From assembly GCA_965221935.1 (NCBI GenBank), contig CBDCSZ010000051.1, positions 124,001 through 188,000 on the forward strand: DNA of 64,000 bases. The letters are read 5' to 3'. Each line of letters opens with the position of its first letter. The stretch's first letter is position 1. This document shows, piece after piece, positions 53,470 through 62,089 of the stretch. This DNA comes from JAPOXR01 sp965221935. GTDB lineage: Bacteria > Pseudomonadota > Alphaproteobacteria > Rhodobacterales > Rhodobacteraceae. The position numbers and the translations under genes are program-made. Under the pieces are notes generated by a model. It worked only from the letters and a program-made list of their open reading frames with translations, made no database searches and was not told the DNA's origin.

Positions 53470-55847
53470 TGACCAGCCGCGCAGTTTTTGAAAAACCGTA
53501 TGAGCGTTCGGGTATCATTTCGCCGGGTCTTCCCGTTTTGCCGCACGGGGTTGAGCGGCACCCGGTGCCGGGCGGCGGCTCGCGCACTCTGCAGGTGTTC
53601 CAAGGTGACGAGATCACGGTGCTGGACCTTGACGGCCGGCAGGCCGCTGAACTGGTTTTCTTCGCTGCCGACGGCGCGTCCGACGCGGCGATGATCGGCA
53701 CCGCGGGCGGCGGCCGGCCAGAGGGGGCGATCAGCGTGCTTGCCAACGGTTCGCTTTCCGGGGCGAGGTCGCTGAAAGCGCTGGAGAAACTGGGTATTGA
53801 GCTGTCCGCGGGCAGCGCCGTCACCGCCCTTGGCGGCGGCAGCCGTCCCGGCGACAGGCAGCAATTCACGGCGACACTCGACGGAACGCTTGTGGTCTCG
53901 GCCCCCGGCGGTCCGATGCTGCCGCAGGAGCAGGACGCGCCGACAGACATCGCGCTCTACATCCGCCGCGCCAATCCCGGGGCAAAGAAGGGCGGGCATG
54001 GGCTCCCGAATCCGCTGGCCGATCCGCTGACGGATGAGAATATCCAGCCGGGGCAGGCGCTGCCTTATGTGGTGCGCAAAGGCGAATTCATTCAGATTCT
54101 TGATGTTCAGGGCCGCGAATGTTCGGACTTCCAGGCGTTTGCGCTGCGAGATCTCGACCGCGGACTGGAACGGGAAATCGATCCGACAGCGACCCGGTCG
54201 CTGATGGGCGCGGCCTATCCGGCGCCGGGGATCTTTTCGAAATATTTCAATGTCGATTTTGAGCCGCTGGTGGAAATCGTTGAAGACACCTGCGGCCGCC
54301 ACGATGCCTTCGGGCTGGCCTGCACGGCGCGTTATTACGAGGATCTCGGATATCCGGGCCATGTCAACTGTTCCGACAACATGAACGCCGGACTTGCCCG
54401 CTATTCAATCCGTCCGCGGGGCGGCTGGCCGGCGATCAATTTCTTTTTCAACACGGACATCGACGATGCCAACGCAGTTGGACTGGATGAGCCGTGGTCG
54501 CGGCCGGGCGATTACGTGCTGCTCCGTGCGCTGACAGACCTTGTCTGCGTTTCCACCGCATGCCCGTGCGACGTTGATGCGGCGAATGGCTGGAATCCGA
54601 CGGATATTCAGGTCCGGACCTACGGCGCCGGGGAGGATTTCAAAAGCTCGGTCGGCTACCGAAAATCAGCGGAGGCGGTGATGGAAAGGACCAGGCGCAC
54701 AGGGTTCCACGACTGCTTTGCCAGACATACCCGGGATTTCGTGGAATACAGCGGCTACTGGCTGCCGAAGAGCATCGCCGGTCAGGGCACGATGGACGAA
54801 TACTGGGGCTGCCGCGAGCGCGCCGCGGTCATGGATCTGTCGCCGCTGCGCAAATACGAAGTCACCGGCCCGGATGCGGAGCGGCTCATGCAGCTGTGCG
54901 TGACCCGAAATATGAAACGCCTTGCCACCGGGCAGGTGGTCTACACCGCGATGTGTTATGAGCATGGCGGAATGATCGACGACGGCACGGTGTTCCGTCT
55001 CGGGGACAACAATTTCCGCTGGATCGGCGGCAACGACACGTCCGGTCTGTGGCTGAAAGAACAGGCGGCGCAGCACGGGCTTAACGCCTGGGTGCGCAAC
55101 TCCACCAGCCAGCTGCACAATATCGCGGTTCAGGGTCCGCGGTCGCTTGATGCGCTGCGGTCAGTGTTCTGGACCGCGCCGGCGCAGCCGACGCTGGACG
55201 AGCTCGGCTGGTTCCGCTTCACCGTGGCGCGGGTCGGCGATTTCAAGGGCGCGGCCTGTGTCGTCAGCCGCACCGGTTACACCGGCGAGCGCGGCTATGA
55301 GATTTTCTGCCACCCGAAAGACGCCGTAACGGTGTTTGACGCAGTGTGGGAAGCAGGCGGGGAATTCGGCATAGTGCCGCTGGGTCTCGACACGCTGGAC
55401 ATTCTGCGCATCGAGGCAGGATTGATTTTCGCCGGCTGCGAGTTTTCTGACCAGACCGATCCTTTTGAGGCGGGCATCGGATTCACGGTGCCGCTGCGCA
55501 CCCAGAATGACGATTTCATCGGGCGGGCTGCGCTCGAAGAGCGAAAGGCGCATCCGGCGCGGCGGCTCGTCGGGCTGGAAATCGACAGTGGACTGACGCC
55601 GTCGACCGGTGACCGCGTCCGCCTCGGCCGCGCCCAGATCGGGGAGATCACATCATCCGTCCGCTCGCCGATACTGGGGCGCACGATCGCATTGGCGCGG
55701 CTTGCCGCGGCGCATTCGGACATCGGCACCGAGGTTGAGGTCGGCCAGCTTGACGGCCAACAGAAAAGGCTGCGCGCCAGGGTTGTGCGGTTTCCGCATT
55801 TTGACCGCGAAAAAAAACGCGTGCGGGGGATCGCGGCCGGCGAATAG
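53469..55847 (+). CDS. tdm: Trimethylamine N-oxide demethylase
   Basis: 792 residues. An N-terminal DUF1989-like domain (to ~residue 400) is followed by a GcvT-type tetrahydrofolate-binding domain (TGPDAERLMQLCVTRNMKRL, GMIDDGTVFRLGDNNFRWIG, YTGERGYEIFCHPKDAV). The three zinc-binding cysteines described for the Methylocella silvestris enzyme (263, 279 and 343, as I recall) have exact counterparts here: Cys285 (GLACTARYY), Cys301 (HVNCSDN) and Cys365 (STACPCD), with identical spacings of 16 and 64. It converts TMAO to dimethylamine and formaldehyde, the folate domain taking up the one-carbon unit. Start ATG at 53469 overlaps the tmoW stop. The preceding TMAO-type importer supports the call. 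Confidence 0.92.
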   Translation: MTSRAVFEKPYERSGIISPGLPVLPHGVERHPVPGGGSRTLQVFQGDEITVLDLDGRQAAELVFFAADGASDAAMIGTAGGGRPEGAISVLANGSLSGARSLKALEKLGIELSAGSAVTALGGGSRPGDRQQFTATLDGTLVVSAPGGPMLPQEQDAPTDIALYIRRANPGAKKGGHGLPNPLADPLTDENIQPGQALPYVVRKGEFIQILDVQGRECSDFQAFALRDLDRGLEREIDPTATRSLMGAAYPAPGIFSKYFNVDFEPLVEIVEDTCGRHDAFGLACTARYYEDLGYPGHVNCSDNMNAGLARYSIRPRGGWPAINFFFNTDIDDANAVGLDEPWSRPGDYVLLRALTDLVCVSTACPCDVDAANGWNPTDIQVRTYGAGEDFKSSVGYRKSAEAVMERTRRTGFHDCFARHTRDFVEYSGYWLPKSIAGQGTMDEYWGCRERAAVMDLSPLRKYEVTGPDAERLMQLCVTRNMKRLATGQVVYTAMCYEHGGMIDDGTVFRLGDNNFRWIGGNDTSGLWLKEQAAQHGLNAWVRNSTSQLHNIAVQGPRSLDALRSVFWTAPAQPTLDELGWFRFTVARVGDFKGAACVVSRTGYTGERGYEIFCHPKDAVTVFDAVWEAGGEFGIVPLGLDTLDILRIEAGLIFAGCEFSDQTDPFEAGIGFTVPLRTQNDDFIGRAALEERKAHPARRLVGLEIDSGLTPSTGDRVRLGRAQIGEITSSVRSPILGRTIALARLAAAHSDIGTEVEVGQLDGQQKRLRARVVRFPHFDREKKRVRGIAAGE

Positions 55848-56046
55848 CCGGCGGCTGGCTCAAGGCAAGAGATTTCAGTTTTCTGAATTGCGGCATCGCG
55901 TTTCCCGCCGCTTCCATGCCGCCGATGACATGGGACACCGGCCGTTGGGCAGAAAAAACGGCGCGGCGGGATATCAAACTTACCGAAACGGACCGCGGGC
56001 GCTTCGAGCCGATCATGATCAGCCCGGCTGAAACCAACCGCCGGAG
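55848..56046. other. Spacer after tdm with a possible transposase lead
   Basis: The plus strand reads RDIKLTETDRGRFEPIMIS before entering the repeat at 56047. This resembles the first residues of IS630-type transposases (IKLTDxERxxLExI), but is too short to be sure. No terminator with a T-run is seen after tdm. Confidence 0.25.
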
Positions 56047-56172
56047 AAAATCCTGCTTGGGATAGAAGATGGCCGGAACTTCCCGGACTGTTCCGGTTTC
56101 CAGGAAATCCGATGTCGGCCCAAACCGGGAAAACCACCCCGCTTCACAGCGGCTAAATTTGAGTAACAAAAC
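56047..56172. repeat. Dispersed ~120-bp repeat, copy 2
   Basis: Matches 16496-16617 (shared CTTCCCGGACTGTTCCGG, TTTCCAGGAAATCCGA, CCCAAACCGGGAAAACCA). It lies between tdm and hipA, ending six bases from the hipA stop codon. Confidence 0.7.
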
Positions 56173-56178
56173 CTCATC

Positions 56179-57402
56179 TTATGCCGGAACCCGAATCGCT
56201 GTCGCGTAGGCAGCGAGGTCCGACGCGCTCATCCGCAGCTGCCGCGCTGTCTTTTGCCAACCGTCCAATGCGGCTGCGACTTCGTCGATGATGGCATCGG
56301 CCCGGATCAGGTCCAGCGCGAAATACGGTGCAGCGGCCCGGGCCAGATCCAGATCGGCGTCCGGCCCTTCTTCCGATATCCAGGTCGTCAGTTCGCGCGC
56401 CTTTTCGGTCAGCGGCACCGGGTTCAGGTCAAAGGCCGGCGAAAGGCACCACTTGTTTTCGCGATCGTGCAGGAAGCCATGGTTGCGGAGGTGATCGTCG
56501 AGATTGCCGACCATCACATTGAAGACGATCCGCCTCCACAGCTCATGCAGGTCTTCGGTGGGCGCGCTCGAATACATTCTGATGACTTCTGCGATGTCCG
56601 TGTAGGTCGCTTCGTCGCCGTCGTTGAGTCCGAGCAGAGTCATGGCGGAAATGAACGGGATCCTCCGGTCCTGGTCACGGTCGAACCGCGTTATCAGGGA
56701 CACCGGTCGACCGGCCACTTCCAACAGTGTTGTCGGAGCAACATTGATGCCCGCGGCGGCGGCAAGTGTCATCGCGAGGGTTTCGCCATGCGGGATGCTG
56801 CGATCGTCATCGTTCTTCGGAAACTTGGCGATCGCCATGCGCCCGTTATCGTCGATGACGGCGGATTTGGGGCGGGCGCCGCCCAGCGGCGAACCCTCGT
56901 TCAGCAGGAGCTTCAGGTCTTCCGGAGTTTCGCAGTTGGAAAGCATCGCATCGGCGGCGTTTAGGAGCGCCGGCAGCCGGATCAGGGGAGGCACACGGTA
57001 GGGGCCGATGTTGTGGTCGAAGGTCTTTTCGCCTTCCCGTCGGTACCGGAGCGCGCCGATTCTGGTCTGATCGTTGATGGCGAGGAGATAGTCGATCTCG
57101 GACAGGGTGCGCTGCTCGCCGGCTTTGCGAAAGGCGCGCCGAATCAGCTGTCGGCCCCAGCGGTCTGGGGCGGTGTCGCGCAACGCGCCTGGCAACGCGG
57201 ATTTGTCGGAGGAGGTGTATATCTGCCGGCGTTCCAAGGGCAGGTTCGCTGGATCCAGGGCGTAGGCATCGGCGCCGTCATGCCACGTGTCAGAATACTC
57301 GAAGACCGAGCTTTGGCTGTGGCGCCTGGCGATGCAGCGGCACCGGCCGACGAGAGGAGTCTGACCATTGTGGTCGACAAAAACCTCGACCGTGTCGGTC
57401 AT
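56179..57402 (-). CDS. hipA: HipA-family toxin kinase
   Basis: 407 residues. N-terminal HipA lobe (VEVFVDHNGQTPLVGRCRCI, ALRDTAPDRWGRQLIRRAFR), then the kinase-like lobe: GGARPKSAVIDDNGRMAIAK (Gly-rich loop and Lys), IPHGETLAMTLAAAAGINVA, VSLITRFDRDQDRRIPFISA, the catalytic loop FNVMVGNLDDHLRNHGFLHD (Asp and Asn), and the metal motif LSPAFDLNPVPL. All active-site residues look intact. HipA toxins phosphorylate an aminoacyl-tRNA synthetase (GltX in E. coli) and stop growth. ATGA overlap with hipB couples toxin to antitoxin. Confidence 0.9.
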   Translation of the reverse strand: MTDTVEVFVDHNGQTPLVGRCRCIARRHSQSSVFEYSDTWHDGADAYALDPANLPLERRQIYTSSDKSALPGALRDTAPDRWGRQLIRRAFRKAGEQRTLSEIDYLLAINDQTRIGALRYRREGEKTFDHNIGPYRVPPLIRLPALLNAADAMLSNCETPEDLKLLLNEGSPLGGARPKSAVIDDNGRMAIAKFPKNDDDRSIPHGETLAMTLAAAAGINVAPTTLLEVAGRPVSLITRFDRDQDRRIPFISAMTLLGLNDGDEATYTDIAEVIRMYSSAPTEDLHELWRRIVFNVMVGNLDDHLRNHGFLHDRENKWCLSPAFDLNPVPLTEKARELTTWISEEGPDADLDLARAAAPYFALDLIRADAIIDEVAAALDGWQKTARQLRMSASDLAAYATAIRVPA

Positions 57403-57734
57403 GACTGAGACCGGGAGCGCCGCCGCGGCTGCACCTTTCTGGGCAGTCGATCCTCGTCGATGTCCAGTCCGAGGGAATCGCCGCGCCGGTCGGCTGCCAG
57501 GGCGAGACGGTCAGCGAGACCCAGGATGGCCAGTACGGTTGCATAGATGCCGATCGAGACCGACGGGTCGCCGCGTTCGACTTTGTATAGAGTGCCGCGG
57601 CTGATGAATGCGCGCTCAGCCATCGAGACCGTCGAGATGCGGCGTTTCCTGCGGGCGACCGCGATGTCCGCGCCCAGCTTGGCGAGGGCTTGTTTGGCCG
57701 CTCTGGGAAGCGCATGTGTCGCCAGTGTTTTCAT
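57399..57734 (-). CDS. hipB: HipB-family antitoxin (XRE HTH)
   Basis: 111 residues. Helix-turn-helix ADIAVARRKRRISTVSMAER-AFISRGTLYKVERGDPSVSI, with the typical RxTLxxxErGxxxxsiG signature, then ILGLADRLALAADRRGD and an arginine-rich tail (RKVQPRRRSRSQS) that could contact HipA or DNA. Upstream gene of the pair; binds its own promoter, presumably at 57739-57788. Confidence 0.88.
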   Translation of the reverse strand: MKTLATHALPRAAKQALAKLGADIAVARRKRRISTVSMAERAFISRGTLYKVERGDPSVSIGIYATVLAILGLADRLALAADRRGDSLGLDIDEDRLPRKVQPRRRSRSQS

Positions 57735-57738
57735 ATTC

Positions 57739-57788
57739 TGTCTTATATCGAAGTCAGTATACCGTTTAATTGGTCAATATATAAGACA
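57739..57788. promoter_or_regulatory. hipBA operator/promoter
   Basis: Perfect inverted repeat TGTCTTATAT (57739-57748) and ATATAAGACA (57779-57788), centre to centre 40 bp, directly upstream of the hipB start. It is AT-rich in a GC-rich region. The geometry (two palindromic halves about four helical turns apart) suits cooperative binding of two HipB dimers and bending of the promoter. Confidence 0.7.
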
Positions 57789-57960
57789 TAAAGGAGGCAA
57801 GTCAACGAACTTTGGGGCTTGACCGATGTTACGAAAGGAGGCTTGCCCCGTAGGCGATTCTCCACGTCTCTGGATGCCTACGAGCTTGACCTGAAAGTTG
57901 ACCGGTTTCCCCAAATGCGGTGCTTTCCAGCTGATTTCCACACCAGACATGGAGGACCGC

Positions 57961-58083
57961 ATGGCTTGGAGCGAGACCGATCAGGAGCAGTGTGGACGGC
58001 CGATGCTCAGATATGAAATCGAATTGACGGGTGCCGGATGTTCCGTGACCGAGCCGCTCATTCCGCCCCCCTTCGAAGATGGG
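57961..58083 (+). pseudogene. IS5-family transposase, N-terminal fragment
   Basis: Reads MAWSETDQEQCGRPMLRYEI, ELTGAGCSVTEPLIPPP. This is the familiar IS5 start (MAWTETxRxQYxRPxxRYxSDLTDAEWxLIEPLLPPP) with degraded positions. The frame leaves the family after ~40 residues. Confidence 0.55.
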
Positions 58084-58289
58084 GCGTCTCCGCATCCTCG
58101 GGATGCGGGAGGTTTTCAACGGCATCCGGCTCATGCACGGAACAGGAAGCCGCTGGAGTGCGCCCCAAGTGCTTTCCGCCGTTTGCGCCGGTCCGAAACT
58201 GTTTCCACGCGAGGAGCCGCGCGGGTGTCCCAAAACATATGCCTGATGCCCTCCGGTCCCTCGCGCTCGGTCCTGCGGGGCGAAGCTGA

Positions 58290-58458
58290 AGCGGTCGCCG
58301 GCCCTGCGCGGCTTCGGGGCGACGCATTCGGACATCGGCGCCGAGGTTGAAGACAGCCAACTTGACGGCCAACAGGAAAGACTGCGCGCCAGGGTAGTGC
58401 GGTTTCCGCATTTTTACCCTGTAAAAAACAGGTGCGGGAGATCGCGGCCGGCGAATGG
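58290..58458 (+). pseudogene. Decayed duplicate of the tdm 3' end
   Basis: Bases ~58318-58455 align with ~55708-55846 at the end of tdm: CGCATTCGGACATCGGC, GACGGCCAACAG, TGCGCGCCAGGGT, GTGCGGTTTCCGCATTTT and GATCGCGGCCGGCGAAT are shared. Translation gives HSDIGAEVEDSQLDGQQERL-RARVVRFPHF, against HSDIGTEVEVGQLDGQQKRL-RARVVRFPHF in Tdm. The frame is broken after PHF, and everything upstream of about residue 740 is missing. Confidence 0.8.
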
Positions 58459-61400
58459 TCAGGGACGGGCAAACAAATCCCGGCGTATGTCTTTGGCAAT
58501 CTCCTCGACTTCCCTTGCCACTCTCGGTTCCAGCCCGAGTTCCCGCTCCAGCGCCGTCTTCAGCGGAAGCAGGAGATCGCCGGCGGGCGACGACTCGATC
58601 AGATCGCACATCCTCTCCAGCCCGACACCCGGCGCGAGATCTGCCAGAGTTTCCAATACGATCTTCGGCAACAAGTTCATTTCGGGAAGGATGGACAGTG
58701 CCGTCTTGACATCACCGGCGCATGCTTCGCCATTGCCTGCCGCCAGGTGCGCCCGGGCCCGCATCAAATGGCAATTCAGTCTGATGTCGGAAATTTCCGC
58801 CCGCTCCTGCTGTAGCGAACGGTCGAGATACTTGAGGGCGGTCTTTGCCCGGCTTTCGGACAATTCATGCTGTGCCAGCATGAACAGCGCCGATTCTGCT
58901 GTCTTACGAAGCGCCGGCACATCACTCGCCTCAAAGCGCCGGACGACCTCGTTCCACGCAGCCAAGCCCGCTTCGGTCTGGCTCAGACCGACAAGGAGCG
59001 CACCCTTGTTGACGAGAGTTTGTGCGATTGCCTCAACACCGTAGGACTCGTTGCTGTTCCCGAATCTCCGGAGTGCCTCTTCGCAGGCCTCAAGCGCCTC
59101 GTCCGGCCGGTTCAACAAGTCCAGCACCACCACCTTATTGAGGACCGCTGTCGCAATCTCCTCGTGATACAGCGGTTCGTCACCTTCCCCAAACCGGCGT
59201 ACAACCTCGCTCCATACCCCAACTGCGTCCTCCGGCCGGTTCATAAGGACCAGTGTCGAACCCTTGCTCACGAGGGCCGCCGCAACCTGCTTCAAAATCC
59301 TCGGCTCGTTGCGGTTTCCGAAACGCCGTTCGATTTCGTCCCAGACGTCCAACGCCTCCTCGTTCCTGTGCAATGTCGCCAGCACGATTCCCTTGTTCAT
59401 GAGAATTTCGGAAACGGCCTTGAGAACCGCCGGCACGTCGCTCCCGCTGAAGCGATCCACCGCCCGGTCGCAGATTGCGAGCGCCTCTTCCGGCCGTTGC
59501 AGCTTGAACAGATTGGCACTTCTCTGCACGAAGGAGCTGGCGATAAGTTCTGCCCACTCAGGAGCGTCGCTGGTCCCATAGCGGTCTTCGACTTGCTGCC
59601 AGACAGCGAGCGCCTCTTCGTATTGTCCCGACTGTTCCAGCAAAGTGCATCTGTGAGTCTGGGCGTCCGCGACCAACGTGAGGAGCTCAGGCCGGTCGTC
59701 GGCCCCGAATCGTTCCAAAACGTCGCCCCACAGCTCAAGTGCTGCCTCCGACCTTCCTGCGTTTTGCAGCGCGACAGCCCTGTTCATCTGCGCGACGCAA
59801 AACGGTTCTGCCGCCTCCGGTAATTCAACAGTCTCGAAGACCCTGACCGCCTCTTCCCACGATGAGATCGCTTCGGTATCCCGTTGCAACGCGGACAATA
59901 CGTTGCCTCTGTTGACGAAACAGCGAGCTATCACTTCCTGAAGGATGGGCGCGTCTTTTGCCGTGTAGCTTTGCACAACCTGGTCGAACGCGGTCAGCGC
60001 CTCCTCCAGCTGGCCTGACTGGAAAAGCGCCGTGCCGATGTTCGCAAGCGCCGAGGCCACCTGTTCGACGATTCTGAGAGAATCGCTCCGCCCGAAACGC
60101 TCCACCACGGCGCCCCAGGCGCTTATCGCCTCGTCGATACGGTTCAGCGCGATCAGCGCGTGGCCCCGTCCGATCATCGCTGCTGCCAATTCGCCGTGAA
60201 GCGTCGGCGAACCGCTCTTGCCGAAGCGTTCCAGCACTTCATCGCAGGCCTCCAAGGCCTCCCCGTGCCGGTCCAACGTGTTCAGCGCAACCGCCGTCCC
60301 GACCAGCGCGTTCGCCACCAGCGCCTCAAGCGCCGGCACCCGGCTCTTGCCGAAGCGTCGCGCGACCTCGTTCCAGGCCGCCAGCGCTTCCGTGTGGCGG
60401 TTCAAGTTGCTCAGCATTCCGCCCTTGCCGGCGAGCGCTGTCGCCACCGCCAGAGGGTGGCCTTCCCCGTCGTCGACCCCGAAACGCCGCACCACATCGT
60501 CCAGCACGGCCAGCGCTACTTCCGCTTTCCCCAGCCTGCCCAACGCCTTTCCCTTGTTGACGAGCGCCATCGACACTTGCTCGAGATCCGGGCGCCGCAT
60601 CGCTCTCCCCGAACCTCCGGATGACCTCGTCCCAGGCCGCTACGGCGTCCTGCAACTGACCGCTTTCCGCGAGCGCCAGCGCTTTCCTCAAGGAGCTCCC
60701 TCGCGGCCGACGGTACCGGGGATACCGCGGAAAACTCACTGGGCGCATACGCAAAGACAGGCGACGCAAGCGACAGCAGTTCTTCGCGATGCGCTTCGAG
60801 GGACGGCAGTCCGACAAGACGCTCGAACGCCATCCGGTAAAGCGTCAACACGCCGCCGTCGAATCCCAGCGCTTCCCGCGCCATGCGCGCCGCCCGAATT
60901 CCCTCAGCTCGTCGGTGGAGTAGTAGGCCTCCATGAAACGAATCAGCGCATCGATCAACGGCGCGGGTCCGCGCGCTCGGCGCATCAGGTAGTAGATGTT
61001 GTAGAGCCGCTCGGTCAGGTAATAGAGCTTGCGCCGCGCGCTGCCGCCGCTCACCTCCACTGGCGCCCGATTGCCGACCAGACGGGCAAGCTGAGCGCTG
61101 CACTTGCTGGTCCCGAGCCTGGCCCGGTCCGCGATTTCGCGCGCGTTCGCCGGTTTCCAGAGATCGGCGAGCGCGAGATACACCTTTCGTTCCTGCGCCG
61201 GGAGCGCATCCAGGTGACTCTTGAAATACTCGGTATGGTCATCGACCAGATCGAGAAGATCGTCCATCAGCTCGCGGAACGACAAGATTCGCGCCGAACC
61301 GGGCCACGATAGTCAGCAACCGCGGGTTGCCGCCAGTCAGAATTCGCAGCGCCTGGATCGTCTGCGGCGCCCGCGCCTGCCCCGACACGGTCTGCCACAA

Positions 61401-62072
61401 GGTCGCACAGTCTTCCCTGTCGAGCGGATGCAACTGGAGCACCCGAAAGAGTTCATAGAGCGCTTCCTCCGGATTGTTCATCTGGTCGAACCGGCTGGTC
61501 GCGCTCGCCAGCAGAACGATCCGCGGTTCGGTCTGCAGCACCTTCCGCAGCCGCCACCCCGCCTTTTCGTCGCCCATGTCCCTGAACATCATGTTCAGGT
61601 TCTCGACGATCAGCACGAGGCGCTTCGCTTCCCGGTCGGCAAAGTCCTGCAGCACTCCGAGGCACCGGTCCTCCAGCGTCCGGTCGTCATGGATGGTGCG
61701 CAGCTCCTCGAAGGTGCGTCGTAAATCGACATCGCCTGCCAAGCGCGGCGTCTGGTCGGCCAGCCGGGACAGACATTCGAGCCAGAACTCGCCGGCCGTC
61801 GAGACCTCGTAGCTTTCCTCCGCAAAGACGATCGGGAAGAAGCGCGCCGAAAGATCTGCATCGCGCGTCACCTCCGCAGCGACCCGCAGCAACAGGGTCG
61901 TCTTGCCGCTGCCGCGCGGCCCGATCACGATCTGATGGGTGTTGGCGCTGCCCGAGCATTCGCGCAGCGCCTCGATCAGGGATTCGTACTCGGCCGTCCG
62001 GACGCAGAAGGTCGCGATCAGGTCGTCGACGGAGAGAAATCCTGGATTGTACTTCCTGGCGGTCACAGCCAT
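58459..62072 (-). pseudogene. AAA ATPase-winged helix-TPR protein, several frameshifts
   Basis: Four minus-strand frames join into one ~1,200-residue protein. From ATG 62072: ATPase with Walker A IVIGPRGSGKTTLLLRVAA and Walker B-like AKRLVLIVENLNMMF. Shift near 61285 to a winged helix (ALADLWKPANAREIADRARL, TSKCSAQLARLV, RKLYYLTERLYNIYYLMRR). Shift near 60895 to ARMAREALGFDGGVLTLYRM. Shift near 60690 to RKALALAESGQLQDAVAAWD. Shift near 60600 into a 713-residue array of ~13 TPR-like repeats, each about 43 residues (NKGxxLxxLNRxEEALxAWxEVxRRFGxSDxPxLxxxVAxAL). The order ATPase, winged helix, TPR array recalls STAND-type signal ATPases with a repeat sensor. Frameshifts may be real decay or sequence error. 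Follows the partner ATPase by 17 bases. Confidence 0.7.
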
Positions 62073-62089
62073 CGGCCCGACTCCTATTC

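Noticed and set aside
53124..54362. 412-residue minus-strand open frame
   Set aside because: Antisense to the tmoW/tdm junction; both plus-strand genes carry catalytic motifs across it.
60160..61312. Long plus-strand frames opposite the TPR array
   Set aside because: They arise from the 129-bp periodicity of the TPR gene on the other strand.
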